Shown here in pieces: positions 51,595 to 60,299 of a stretch of 64,000 nt of DNA. The position numbers and the translations under genes were made by a program. Below the pieces are notes generated by a model, which saw only the letters and a list, made by a program, of their open reading frames with translations, was not told where the DNA came from and searched no databases. The stretch spans positions 1 through 64,000 of the forward strand of contig DASUTB010000055.1 in the NCBI GenBank assembly GCA_036374835.1, written 5' to 3'. The DNA is from DASUTB01 sp036374835. GTDB taxonomy: Bacteria; Actinomycetota; Actinomycetes; Jiangellales; Jiangellaceae. Within the stretch, counting starts at the first letter, position 1. Every line of letters begins with the position of its first letter.

Positions 51595-51673
51595 CTTTGC
51601 GCGGCGTTCCCCGACGATGCGCGTTCCGCAGACGTGGTTTGGCTGGGGCTTGCGAGCTTTACGTGATCATTCT
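51595..51673 (-). repeat. Stop-proximal dispersed repeat, copy 7
   Basis: On the minus strand AGAATGATCACGTAAAGC begins four bases after the sulfite-oxidase-like stop, followed by CCCCAGCCAAACCACG. The arm variant CAAACCACG is shared only with copy 5. GGGGAACG further on could pair with the CCCC. Confidence 0.75.
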
Positions 51674-51677
51674 GGGG

Positions 51678-52787
51678 TCAGCGGACGATGACGGCGATGC
51701 GTTGGGCGTGGTTGTTGGCCATGCCCTGCCGGTTCCACGCCTGGTCGACGGGCTGGACGCGGCCGGTCTCATCGGTGGCCCGGGCGCGCAGTTCGTATCT
51801 GCCGGGCAGGTCGGCGTCCCACGTCCACGTCCATGACCTCCAGGCGTAGTCGCCCGGTGGCTCCCCGAGTGCTGCGTCCGACCAGGTCATGCCGCCGTCC
51901 ACGCTGACTTCGACACGGGTGATCGTCCCCCAGCCCGACCATGCGCGACCGGTCAGCTCATGGCTGCCGAGCTCAACGACACGCACCCGGCTCTGGAAGT
52001 CCGGGAATCCCGGTGGCGAGATGAGCGCCTTGGGGAGCATCCGGGTGACCGGCTCACCCGGGTCGTCGGCATGGTGCTTCACACGGTAGGCGACGGCGTT
52101 CTGGAAGCCGTCGAACGGCTCGGTGAGAACGTCGATGTCGATCAGCCACTTGACGTGCGTCATGCCGTACCAGCCGGGGACGAGCAGCCGCACCGGCGCG
52201 CCGTGCTGCGGCAGCAGCGGCTGGCCGTTCATCTCGTACGCGAGCAGGACGTCGTCCCGCAGCGCCTCGTCCAACGGCAGCGCTCGCGCGTAGTCCTGTT
52301 CCACGCCGCGCTCAACCCCGTGATCCGCGCCAATGAATACGACTTCGATGGCACCATCGAGCACGCCGGCCTCCTCGAGGAGCGGCCGCAGCGGCGTCCC
52401 GGTCCACTCGGCGGTGCCGACGGCCTCGTCCAGCCAGGGCTGGCTGATCGGCCGCGGTGAGATGCGGGCGCGTCCGTTGCCGGCGCATTCAAGGGTGACG
52501 CGATGGGTTACCGCGTGGCGCCCGCGCAGTTCGTCCAGGCCGATCGTCAAAGGCCGGTCGACATGTCCGCCGATCCGGAGCGCCCACGTGGCCGCGTCGA
52601 GGTGCGGGATGTCGTAGTGGACGAGCAAGTAGTGCAGCCCTACAGGCGTCACGTCGTACCGCAGCGCTTCGAGCGGCATACCGTGGTTGCGGGCCGCGAG
52701 GCGGAGCTCGTCCTCGGAGATGCCCTCATCCGGCTCGGCCAGTCGTGCCGGCGCGCTCACCGACTCGTCGATTGTCACGACAGTCAT
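51678..52787 (-). CDS. Sulfite oxidase-family molybdopterin oxidoreductase
   Basis: 369-residue molybdoenzyme. The Moco domain includes the catalytic Cys in RVTLECAGNGRARISP, WTGTPLRPLLEEAGV, VLLAYEMNGQPLLPQHGAPV and RLLVPGWYGMTHVKWL. The C-terminal Mo-co dimerisation domain (SGWGTITRVEVSVDGGMTW) is present. There is no signal peptide, so it is predicted cytosolic, unlike many YedY-type relatives. No cytochrome partner is adjacent. The electron acceptor and true substrate are unknown. ATG 52787 is the start. Confidence 0.92.
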   Translation of the reverse strand: MTVVTIDESVSAPARLAEPDEGISEDELRLAARNHGMPLEALRYDVTPVGLHYLLVHYDIPHLDAATWALRIGGHVDRPLTIGLDELRGRHAVTHRVTLECAGNGRARISPRPISQPWLDEAVGTAEWTGTPLRPLLEEAGVLDGAIEVVFIGADHGVERGVEQDYARALPLDEALRDDVLLAYEMNGQPLLPQHGAPVRLLVPGWYGMTHVKWLIDIDVLTEPFDGFQNAVAYRVKHHADDPGEPVTRMLPKALISPPGFPDFQSRVRVVELGSHELTGRAWSGWGTITRVEVSVDGGMTWSDAALGEPPGDYAWRSWTWTWDADLPGRYELRARATDETGRVQPVDQAWNRQGMANNHAQRIAVIVR

Positions 52788-52953
52788 CGTCGCTTACCGC
52801 GCAGATGCTGGGCAAGGGAATCGGAGACTGGACTCCTACATCAGAGGACGGACGTCGCTGCTCGGACCAGGTCCGAAACCTGCTCCTCGAGCCAGGGTCG
52901 CAGGCTCGACGGGTCGGGCTCGGAGTCCGCCCCTATCGCACCCACGCCGGTGA

Positions 52954-53577
52954 CTACCAGTCGGCCGCCGGCGGCTCATCGAGCACATACCAGTCGTCCC
53001 CGAGGTCGGCGGCGAGGTCTTCTGCTTCGGCCCGCCTGCGCTCCTGCCATTCGGTCGGCTGGAACGACGGGTGGAGCACGATGGAGACGATCTGTTCATG
53101 CATCGCGTCGACCCATACCCGTGCTGCCGCTAGCCGCTCCGGCGTCGTCCGGCGGTCGTCCTCCCACGCATAGAGATCAAGAACGATGACGTCACCGGAT
53201 GGATGCTGGTACGAGGTGCGAGTCGCCTCGTACGCGCCTCCCTTGCCTCCTTCGGAGCGGGTGAACTCCTGGACCTTTACGACGTCGTCCTCGACCCGCA
53301 CGTCGACGCACTCCGTCGTGGTGGCGCCTTTCTCGGTACGTCCGTCGCACCAAGGTCCAGTCAGGTCTATGGGATCGGTGGCGGGGAACGTCATCAAGCT
53401 GATTCCGCCGCTCATACCTTCGGGCAGGCCGTCGGTGGCCGGCGCGCTTTCGGCGAGTGCGAAGCCGGCCATGCCGTCGGTGTCATCCTCGTTCTCCCTC
53501 GTGATCCTGACGAAGCCGTCCGGCAGTGCTCCGAAGACAGCTGCCTTGTTGGCCTCTCTCATCTCATCGGCCGTCAT
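52954..53577 (-). CDS. Hypothetical protein
   Basis: 207-residue protein with no family I recognise. ATG 53577 follows GAGGAGG at 5 bases. Visible: DGFVRITRENEDDTDGMAGF near the start, two lone cysteines (PWCDG, TTECVDV) that might pair, and an acidic C-terminus. The same frame is open upstream of the ATG and encodes a PT/EE-rich linker (PTPQPTEEPTDEPAEEA), closed by TGA with no start codon. That is what follows a lipoprotein signal in many actinobacterial proteins, so a lost signal peptide (truncation or frameshift) is possible. Confidence 0.55.
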   Translation of the reverse strand: MTADEMREANKAAVFGALPDGFVRITRENEDDTDGMAGFALAESAPATDGLPEGMSGGISLMTFPATDPIDLTGPWCDGRTEKGATTTECVDVRVEDDVVKVQEFTRSEGGKGGAYEATRTSYQHPSGDVIVLDLYAWEDDRRTTPERLAAARVWVDAMHEQIVSIVLHPSFQPTEWQERRRAEAEDLAADLGDDWYVLDEPPAADW

Positions 53578-53681
53578 CTGGGCCTCCTCGGCGGGTTCGT
53601 CCGTCGGTTCTTCCGTGGGTTGCGGTGTCGGACGGTCGACTCACGTGCCGGCCTAGATTGACAAGGAACGAGGCGCGTCGA

Positions 53682-54359
53682 TCAGGCCCCGGCGGCCGGG
53701 GCGTGGGATTTGGGCGCAGCGTTCCAGGTGGGGAGCGCTCGGCGCAAGTCTGGCGGACCCTCGACGGTGATCGCACCGGAGCGCACCGCGTCGGCCCACT
53801 CGATGTCGCCGAGATGCCAGCGAGCAAAGGCGACGGGGTTGTCGATCCTGACGGTGACGTCGTCACCGAAGCCCGGGTCGAACCGGCAGATCTCAGCCTC
53901 GCGCCGCTCGACGAGCAGCCACACGTTTCGCCGGCCGCGGTTGTGAAAGTCGAACCGCACCACGACTCGTCGTTCCGGCAGCAGATCGGTTCGCAGGTAC
54001 GACTGGGTCCATGACCACAGCACGGCGTCCGGGTCGGCGTGCTCGGTGGTGAGGTCGGTCCACTGCTGGGCCCAGTCACTCAGCGCATCAAGCACCGGCC
54101 GTATCGCCTCTGCCGCGGGTGTGGGTTCGTAGCGTGATCCGCGGCCGTCGGGTTTCGGGCGTATGTGTACCATTCCCGCGCGCTCCAACTCCCGTAGCCG
54201 CCTCGTCAGGAGCGCTCGCGACAGCCCAGGTGCTCCCGCGGCGATCGCGTTGAACGTGCGGCACCCGAGCAGCAGGTTGCGCAGGATGATCGGCGTCCAT
54301 CGCTCGGCGAAGACCTCCGACCCCCGGGCGATGGGGCAGAACTGGCCGTAGCTGCGCAT
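53682..54359 (-). CDS. HxlR-family transcriptional regulator
   Basis: 225-residue regulator. The HxlR winged helix occupies the first 100 residues: FCPIARGSEVFAERWTPIIL, LSRALLTRRLRELERAGMV and RYEPTPAAEAIRPVLDALSD. The C-terminal half (VVVRFDFHNRGRRNVWLLVE) resembles an SCP2/ligand-binding fold. ATG 54359 is chosen because conserved sequence begins MRSYGQFCP. Divergent from a methyltransferase gene about 45-117 bases away, which it may regulate. Confidence 0.88.
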   Translation of the reverse strand: MRSYGQFCPIARGSEVFAERWTPIILRNLLLGCRTFNAIAAGAPGLSRALLTRRLRELERAGMVHIRPKPDGRGSRYEPTPAAEAIRPVLDALSDWAQQWTDLTTEHADPDAVLWSWTQSYLRTDLLPERRVVVRFDFHNRGRRNVWLLVERREAEICRFDPGFGDDVTVRIDNPVAFARWHLGDIEWADAVRSGAITVEGPPDLRRALPTWNAAPKSHAPAAGA

Positions 54360-54475
54360 GAGGCCAGTGTGTACCGCGCCGCCGACCTGCGCTAGTACAC
54401 ATCGTGAACCTTCGCTTGGCTCATGGTTCAGATCTTGTCCTTGCCACCTCCATCGCCCGGCCGGATGATCGGCTC

Positions 54476-55339
54476 GTGACCGAAGACAGCCCCGCACAGT
54501 CGACCGTGACCAGCGCCACCGCGCGTGGGGTCGGGCACAGCTGGAAGGACGTGTCCGTGGCGGCCGAGCGCTACGAGCGGGACCTTGTGCCCGCGCTATT
54601 CGAGCCGTGGGCAGGCGTGTTGATCGACATCGCCGGCGTCGGACCCGGCGATCGAGTGCTCGACGTGGCCTGTGGAACCGGTGTGGTCGCCCGCGGTGCG
54701 GCCGGCCTCGTGGGGCGAGGCGGACACGTATGCGGGCTCGACGTCAACGAGGACATGCTCGCCATCGCCCGCCGCGCCGGCCCCGATATCGAGTGGCGTC
54801 AGGCGGATGCGAGCCGTACCGGCCTGCCGGACACGTCCTTCGACGTGGTCTTCTGCCAGCAAGGCTTGCAGTTCGTCCCCGATCGGCCGGCCGCCCTGCG
54901 AGAGGTCCACCGGGTCATGGCGCCAGGTGGCCGCGCGGTGATCGCCACCTGGAGCGCGGCCGACGATGGTGCCGGCTACGCCCCGATCGCGGAGGCGTTC
55001 CAGCGCCACCGGCCCGACGACCCCGACCCGACCCGGTTCATTGCGGCCATCTTCGCCCTCAGCGACGGCGCCGAAGTGGCTCGTCTCGCGGAGGCTGCCG
55101 GCTTCGATGACGTTCACGTCGAGCGGCGAACAGGAACGGTGCGGTTCCCCTCGGCCGAGGCGTGGGTGGAGGCATTCCTCGGCGCCGCGCCGGTCCCGAG
55201 CGTCGCTGAGCTGGCGCCGGCGACCCGCGCCGCGATCGTCGCCGATGCCGCCACCGCCCTCCAGCCCTACACGGACCCGACCGGTCTCGCCTTCCCACTC
55301 CACACCAACATCGTTCTTTGCCGGGAAGGGTCCGGATAG
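54476..55339 (+). CDS. Class I SAM-dependent methyltransferase
   Basis: 287-residue Rossmann-fold methyltransferase (UbiE/COQ5-like). Motif I is RVLDVACGTGVVARGAAGLV; then HVCGLDVNEDMLAIARRAGP (acidic strand 2), DTSFDVVFCQQGLQFVPDRP and VMAPGGRAVIATWS. GTG 54476 is favoured; GTG 54404 would add 24 residues. Divergent from the HxlR gene. Substrate unknown; small-molecule or quinone-type acceptors are plausible. Confidence 0.87.
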   Translation: MTEDSPAQSTVTSATARGVGHSWKDVSVAAERYERDLVPALFEPWAGVLIDIAGVGPGDRVLDVACGTGVVARGAAGLVGRGGHVCGLDVNEDMLAIARRAGPDIEWRQADASRTGLPDTSFDVVFCQQGLQFVPDRPAALREVHRVMAPGGRAVIATWSAADDGAGYAPIAEAFQRHRPDDPDPTRFIAAIFALSDGAEVARLAEAAGFDDVHVERRTGTVRFPSAEAWVEAFLGAAPVPSVAELAPATRAAIVADAATALQPYTDPTGLAFPLHTNIVLCREGSG

Positions 55340-55433
55340 CGGACTCGAACTGGGAACTATCGTGCTGTGGCGGTCGACTGGTTCTGGAGGCGATGGAGCC
55401 CCTGGGAGCAGGCCCGCAGCTTGAGACATCACA

Positions 55434-55509
55434 TGGCGCCCTCGGCAGGATTCGAACCTGCGACTTTCTGCTCCGGAGGCAGACGCTCTATCCCCTGAGC
55501 TACGAGGGC
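55434..55509 (-). tRNA. tRNA-Arg (anticodon CCG), CCA encoded
   Basis: On the minus strand a complete cloverleaf: acceptor GCCCTCG/CGAGGGC, D-arm TAGCTCAGGGGATAGAG, anticodon stem TCTGC/GCAGA with loop CTCCGGA (anticodon CCG), and T-arm GGTTCGAATCC. The mature body is 55437-55509, with CCA at 55434-55436. It reads CGG codons. It lies upstream of and divergent from argS. Confidence 0.96.
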
Positions 55510-55855
55510 AGGGGGCGGACTAGAGAGTAGCATCCGGGGCCGCCACATCCCGAATCGATTGCTGCCGACGATCTTTGTGCAGGAACCCCTCGAGCTGCTC
55601 AGCGACTCTGAGCTGGTCGCAGCAATGCGCCCAACGCATGGGGGCCGGATGCGATCTATGTGACCGGCAGTGGACGCACCTGTGCGAGCAGGTCAGAGTC
55701 GCTCCGGTCGATATCGAGCTTAAGCGTGGTCCACGACGAGGCGTGATCCGCGTTCCAGGGACTTCTCGGGGGAGTCCCTGAGGACGCTTCGGGCGCCGAT
55801 GGCACACAATGAAAGAAGCCGCGGGTGCGTATCCCGCGCGGGATGAAGGTGTGAC
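55510..55855. other. Intergenic region tRNA-Arg to small membrane gene
   Basis: No convincing gene in about 345 bases. Both strands have short open frames with Cys/His-rich stretches but no ribosome site or family motif. One clear hairpin, CAGGGACT (55756-55763) with AGTCCCTG (55773-55780) and a 9-base loop, sits before the membrane gene and could end a transcript. Confidence 0.6.
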
Positions 55856-56038
55856 ATGTCGAGTGGAAGCAAGCTCGCCCTGGGTATCGGAGCAGGGTTC
55901 ATCTTTCTGTGGTGGCTGACCAGCTTCTGGTGGGCCCTGCTGATTCTCGTCGGCCTGCCGGTTGCCGGGTACTTGATGCTGGACGCGTCGCAGCGTCGAC
56001 GGCTCAAGGGCCTCGGCCGCAAGGAACTTGGCCGCTAG
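55856..56038 (+). CDS. Small two-helix membrane protein
   Basis: 60 residues: two helices (about 7-24 and 26-44) rich in Trp (FLWWLTSFWWALLILVGLPV) and a basic cytoplasmic tail (SQRRRLKGLGRKELGR). GAAGGTG lies 5-6 bases before ATG 55856. No named family recognised; it is coherent enough to be a real gene. Confidence 0.7.
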   Translation: MSSGSKLALGIGAGFIFLWWLTSFWWALLILVGLPVAGYLMLDASQRRRLKGLGRKELGR

Positions 56039-56051
56039 CTCGGTGGCTCCT

Positions 56052-56103
56052 TGATCAGGGTGAAGATGGTGCTGCTACAGGTACACCGGATTCACCCTGA
56101 TCA
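56052..56103. repeat. Inverted repeat between membrane gene and argS
   Basis: TGATCAGGGTGAA (56052-56064) and its exact complement TTCACCCTGATCA (56091-56103), 26-base loop. It contains the same TGATCAGG core as the array at 3.0-3.2 kb. Terminator-like or a protein site ahead of argS. Confidence 0.75.
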
Positions 56104-56164
56104 CTGTGCGTCACATGGTGAAACCGAGTCCATCGTGGTAACCGGGGCTCGGTAGGCTTACCGG

Positions 56165-57823
56165 GTGACTCCCGAGCAGGTTTCAAGCGCGGTACGTGAC
56201 GCCCTGACGGCGGCCGTCGCGGCAGGCGAGGTCGCCCTGCCGGACGGCGTCCCCTCCACCGTGACCGTCGAGCGTCCCCGTAACCGCAAGCACGGCGACT
56301 ACGCCACCAACATCGCCCTTCAGCTGGCCAAGAAGGCGGGGACGAACCCCCGTGCACTCGCGGAGTTGCTCGCCGCACGCCTCAAGGAACACCCTGGAAT
56401 CGAGAACATCGAGGTAGCCGGACCGGGCTTCTTGAACATCACCCTCGCCGCCGCCGCGCAGGGCGAACTCGCCCGGACGATCGTCACCGCGGGCAAGTCC
56501 TACGGAACGTCCGACACCCTGGCCGGCACGCGGATCAACGTCGAGTTCATCTCGGCCAATCCCACCGGACCGCTCCATCTCGGGCACGTTCGGTGGGCTG
56601 CTGTCGGCGATGCGCTTGCGCGGGTATTGGCCGCGGCGGGGGCGGAGGTCACCCGCGAGTTCTATATCAACGACCGGGGCGTCCAGATGGACATGTTCGC
56701 CGCGTCTCTCATGGCACGTGCGCATGGTGAGGATGTGCCGTCCGACGGGTATCGCGGTAGCTATGTCGTGGAGCTCGCCAACGAGATCGTCGCCGCGAAC
56801 CCTGGAATTCTCGACCTGCCGGCCGATGAGCAGCGCGCCGCGTTCCGTGCGGAAGGCTACAAGCGGCAGCTTGACATGCAGCGCCGCGAGCTCGCCGAGT
56901 TCCGGACGGTCTTCGACGTGTGGTCCACCGAGCAGAGCCTGCACGATACGGGAAAGGTGGAGCACGGCCTCGAAGTGTTGCGCGAGCAAGGCCACGTCTA
57001 CGAATCGGACGGCGCCCTCTGGATGCGGACGACAGACTTCGGGGACGACAAGGACCGCGTCCTGGTCAAGCGGGACGGCGACTACTCGTACTTCGCGTCC
57101 GACACCGCGTACTACGTCGACAAGCGTGAACGCGGCTTCGACAAGAACATCTATCTGCTCGGTGCCGATCACCACGGTTATGTGGGCCGGCTCGCGGCGA
57201 TGGCCGCATGCACTGGTGACGATCCTGAGGGCCACATCGACGTACTGATCGGTCAGCTCGTGAAGGTCGTCCGAGACGGCGAGGAGATGCGGCTGTCCAA
57301 GCGCGCCGGCACGATGCTCACGCTGGCCGAGCTGATCGAGCTGGCCGGGGTGGACGCCTGGCGGTACACGTTGACGCGGTACCCCGCGGATTCGCCGCTT
57401 ACCGTCGACATCGACCAGATCACCAAGCAGGCCAGCGACAACCCGGTGTACTACGTGCAGTACGCGCACGCGCGGCTCTCGTCGATCCTGCGCAACGCTG
57501 CCGAGCTCGGCGTCGAGCGTGGCGAGCTGCAGCCGGATCTGCTGAGCCATGAGCGTGAATCGCTGCTGCTCGGAGCGCTCGGCGAATTTCCACGTGTGGT
57601 CGCGACCGCTGCCGAGTTCCGTGAGCCGCACCGGATCGCCCGGTACCTGGAGGACCTGGCCGCGACGTTCCACAAGTTCTACGACGTGTGTCGGGTGCTC
57701 CCGATAGGCGACGAAGCGGCCACGGACCTGCACCGCGCCCGGCTCTGGCTGGTGGAGGCGACCAGGGTCGTCATCGCCAACGGCCTCGACCTGCTCGGCG
57801 TGAGCGCGCCGGAGCGGATGTAG
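56165..57823 (+). CDS. argS: Arginyl-tRNA synthetase
   Basis: 552-residue class I synthetase charging tRNA-Arg. An N-terminal Add-1 domain (about 1-90) is followed by the HIGH-type motif NPTGPLHLGHVRWAAVG (about residue 139), a KMSKS-like EMRLSKRAGTMLTL, and the DALR anticodon-binding domain at the end (YVQYAHARLSSILRNAAELG). GTG 56165 directly precedes the expected start. It sits beside a tRNA-Arg gene and is followed by lysA one base after its stop. Confidence 0.97.
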   Translation: MTPEQVSSAVRDALTAAVAAGEVALPDGVPSTVTVERPRNRKHGDYATNIALQLAKKAGTNPRALAELLAARLKEHPGIENIEVAGPGFLNITLAAAAQGELARTIVTAGKSYGTSDTLAGTRINVEFISANPTGPLHLGHVRWAAVGDALARVLAAAGAEVTREFYINDRGVQMDMFAASLMARAHGEDVPSDGYRGSYVVELANEIVAANPGILDLPADEQRAAFRAEGYKRQLDMQRRELAEFRTVFDVWSTEQSLHDTGKVEHGLEVLREQGHVYESDGALWMRTTDFGDDKDRVLVKRDGDYSYFASDTAYYVDKRERGFDKNIYLLGADHHGYVGRLAAMAACTGDDPEGHIDVLIGQLVKVVRDGEEMRLSKRAGTMLTLAELIELAGVDAWRYTLTRYPADSPLTVDIDQITKQASDNPVYYVQYAHARLSSILRNAAELGVERGELQPDLLSHERESLLLGALGEFPRVVATAAEFREPHRIARYLEDLAATFHKFYDVCRVLPIGDEAATDLHRARLWLVEATRVVIANGLDLLGVSAPERM

Positions 57824-57824
57824 C

Positions 57825-59249
57825 GTGCGCGCACACGAAGCCGGGGCGCTGCACGCCGGCGCCGGGCAGCGCGGGCCGTCGTGGCTGCGCGAGCCCGAGG
57901 ACGTCAACGCTCTCGTTCCGGCGCTCTGGGCGGGCAATGTCGACCGGGGCGGGGGCGGCATGCTCCGCGTGGCCGGTCTTCCCGTCACCGAGCTAGCCGC
58001 CGAGTTCGGCACACCGGCGTTCGTGCTGGACGAGCAGGACTTCCGGGCCCGTGCGCGGGAGTTCCGCGACGCGTTCGGCACGGCGTTCGGCGCGGTCGGT
58101 CCGGGAGCCGACGTCTTCTATGCCGGAAAGGCGCTCCTTTGCCTGGCGACGGCGCGCTGGATCGCCGAAGAAGGCCTGGGTCTGGACGTCTGTACCGGCG
58201 GCGAGCTGGCCGTGGCCGAACGGTCCGGTTTTCCGATGGACCGGGTCGCCATGCACGGCAACAACAAGTCGGTCTCGGAGTTGAGTCGTGCGCTGGACCT
58301 CGGCGTGGGACGGATCATCGTCGACTCGCTGGACGAGATCGAGCGTCTGGCGAGCCTTGCTGCGGAGCGCGGAACGCGGGCTCGGGTGCTCGTCCGGGTG
58401 ACGGTGGGCGTCGAGGCACACACGCACGAGTACATCGCGACGGCGCACGAGGACCAGAAGTTCGGCTTCTCCCTTGCCGGGGGAGCGGCAGGCGAGGCGG
58501 TGGCGGCCGTCCTGGCTTCGCCGTCCCTGGAACTGCTCGGGTTGCACTCTCATATCGGCTCGCAGATCTTCGACACGTCCGGGTTCGAGGTCGCCACACG
58601 GCGCGTCGTCGGCCTGCATGCCGCGGTCCGGTCCGAACACGGCGTCGAGCTCGCCGAACTGGGCCTCGGCGGCGGCTACGGCATCGCGTACACCACCAAG
58701 GACGACCCGTGGCCGGCGGCGGAACTTGCCGCCGGCATGGCCGAGATCGTCGACCACGAGTGCCGCGGCTACGGCGTGCCCGTTCCGCGAGTGAGCGTCG
58801 AGCCGGGGCGGGCCATCGCCGGCCCGGCCGGCTGCACGCTGTACGAGGTGGGGACCGTCAAGCAGGTGGAGCTGGACGGTGGGACGTCCCGTAACTACGT
58901 GGCGGTGGACGGCGGCATGAGCGACAACGTGCGGACTGCGCTCTACGACGCGGACTACTCGTGCACGCTGGCTTCGCGCCGCTCCGACGCGCCACCGGTG
59001 CTGTCCCGCGTGGTCGGCAAGCACTGCGAGAGCGGAGACATCGTCGTCAAGGACGAGTTCCTGCCGGCGGACGTCCGTCCCGGCGACCTGCTCGCGGTTC
59101 CCGGCACGGGCGCGTACTGCCGGAGCATGGCCAGCACGTATAACCACGTTCCGCGTCCGCCGGTCGTCGCGGTCAAGGACGGGACGGCGCGCGTCATCGT
59201 ACGTCGCGAGACCGAGGGCGACCTGCTCCGCCTCGACGCTCCGGAGTGA
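57825..59249 (+). CDS. lysA: Diaminopimelate decarboxylase
   Basis: 474-residue PLP enzyme, the last step of lysine synthesis. The PLP lysine is in DVFYAGKALLCLATARW, the Gly-rich phosphate site in ELGLGGGYGIAYT, VSVEPGRAIAGPAG and the active-site Cys in VVGKHCESGDIVVKDEF. GTG 57825 starts one base after the argS stop, so the pair is an operon. An N-terminal stretch of about 45 residues before the barrel is normal for actinobacteria. The usual hom-thrC-thrB genes do not follow here. Confidence 0.96.
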   Translation: MRAHEAGALHAGAGQRGPSWLREPEDVNALVPALWAGNVDRGGGGMLRVAGLPVTELAAEFGTPAFVLDEQDFRARAREFRDAFGTAFGAVGPGADVFYAGKALLCLATARWIAEEGLGLDVCTGGELAVAERSGFPMDRVAMHGNNKSVSELSRALDLGVGRIIVDSLDEIERLASLAAERGTRARVLVRVTVGVEAHTHEYIATAHEDQKFGFSLAGGAAGEAVAAVLASPSLELLGLHSHIGSQIFDTSGFEVATRRVVGLHAAVRSEHGVELAELGLGGGYGIAYTTKDDPWPAAELAAGMAEIVDHECRGYGVPVPRVSVEPGRAIAGPAGCTLYEVGTVKQVELDGGTSRNYVAVDGGMSDNVRTALYDADYSCTLASRRSDAPPVLSRVVGKHCESGDIVVKDEFLPADVRPGDLLAVPGTGAYCRSMASTYNHVPRPPVVAVKDGTARVIVRRETEGDLLRLDAPE

Positions 59250-59298
59250 CCACGCACCTGCGGCACGCATCGCCCATGTGTGCTGCGATCATGGGCTG

Positions 59299-60195
59299 AT
59301 GGCCGAGCGCCGAGCCGATCCGTCCTGGTCGATACGGCAGCCGTGGCGGCGCATGGTGTTCGGCCCGCGTCTGGCGCGACTGCTGGGCGAGCCCGACGAT
59401 CCGCCGCCCGAGAGCCGCGCCCGCCGAAGCGAGCGTCCGGTCCGGCGGCCGTTCCAGACGGGCTGGATCTCGGGCCTGCACCTCGTCGTGGGTACGGTCC
59501 TGTGGTTCGGAGGGGCGGTGGGACTGGCCGCGATCGCGACCGAAGTCGGCGTCGTCTGGATGGTGGCCGGCTTCCCGCTGCTGGTGGCCGGGTTCGTTGC
59601 CCGCCTGTCGACACATCCGTGGGACTTCGGCCTGCAGATCTACGATGACACCAGCCGGCTCCATATCGGGGCCCTGCCGCGGGGCGTGCGATCGTCGCAG
59701 CTGTTCGTGCCGTACGGGCTGGCATTGGGTTGGTTCGTGCGGCGAGGGCTGGTGAGCGAGTGGTTCCGGCGGGAGTCCGGCGGCCAGATCGACGACCTTC
59801 TGGCCGGGCGTCTGTCGGGTCCGCATCTTTACGCGTGGTGGGGCGGGATCTTCGCCAGCGACATGCTCAACGACGAGGGCAAGGCGTTCGCCCGTCGTTA
59901 CATGATCAGCATGGACGAGCCCTGGGGTCGGCGGATCGATCTCCGGTCCGGTGGTGCCCTCGAGCTGCACACGAAATACCGGTGGTTCGCGCTTGACCTT
60001 CGTGTTCTGTGTCCGGAATGCGAAGACAGTCCGTACGCCATCCCCGATACACCCGAGTCGGTGGCGGCATTCGCCAGGTTGGCCGACCGGCGGCTGGCCC
60101 GCTGGCGCCGCTGGCGCATGCTGCATGCGATCCACGAGGCCAACATCGGAGGCTGGCGCCGGTGGCTCGACAAGAACTACGTGCGACCGCCGTAG
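59299..60195 (+). CDS. Two-helix membrane protein of unknown function
   Basis: 298 residues. A basic cytoplasmic start (RQPWRRMVFGPRLARLLGEP), two adjacent helices (about 58-100: LHLVVGTVLWFGGAVGLAAI, VWMVAGFPLLVAGFVARL), then a soluble domain rich in Trp and Arg (HLYAWWGGIFASDMLNDEGK). No motif recognised. ATG 59299 is chosen; ATG 59278 is too far from family-like sequence to decide. It follows lysA by 49 bases. Confidence 0.65.
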   Translation: MAERRADPSWSIRQPWRRMVFGPRLARLLGEPDDPPPESRARRSERPVRRPFQTGWISGLHLVVGTVLWFGGAVGLAAIATEVGVVWMVAGFPLLVAGFVARLSTHPWDFGLQIYDDTSRLHIGALPRGVRSSQLFVPYGLALGWFVRRGLVSEWFRRESGGQIDDLLAGRLSGPHLYAWWGGIFASDMLNDEGKAFARRYMISMDEPWGRRIDLRSGGALELHTKYRWFALDLRVLCPECEDSPYAIPDTPESVAAFARLADRRLARWRRWRMLHAIHEANIGGWRRWLDKNYVRPP

Positions 60196-60299
60196 CCGTC
60201 GCGCCGGATGGCACGAGGTGCTCTGTTGCGCCGAGTGCGCCGTTTGGTAAGTTACCGCCGGCCAAGTCCTGATATTGCCGGTCGAACCGTGGGGGGTTC

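Noticed and set aside
55520..55807. Cys/His-rich small open frames on both strands after the tRNA
   Set aside because: No ribosome site, no consistent motif and a hairpin inside them; not enough to call a gene.
56183..58081. A 632-codon frame antisense to argS and lysA
   Set aside because: Spans two essential, well-recognised genes on the other strand and shows no domain.
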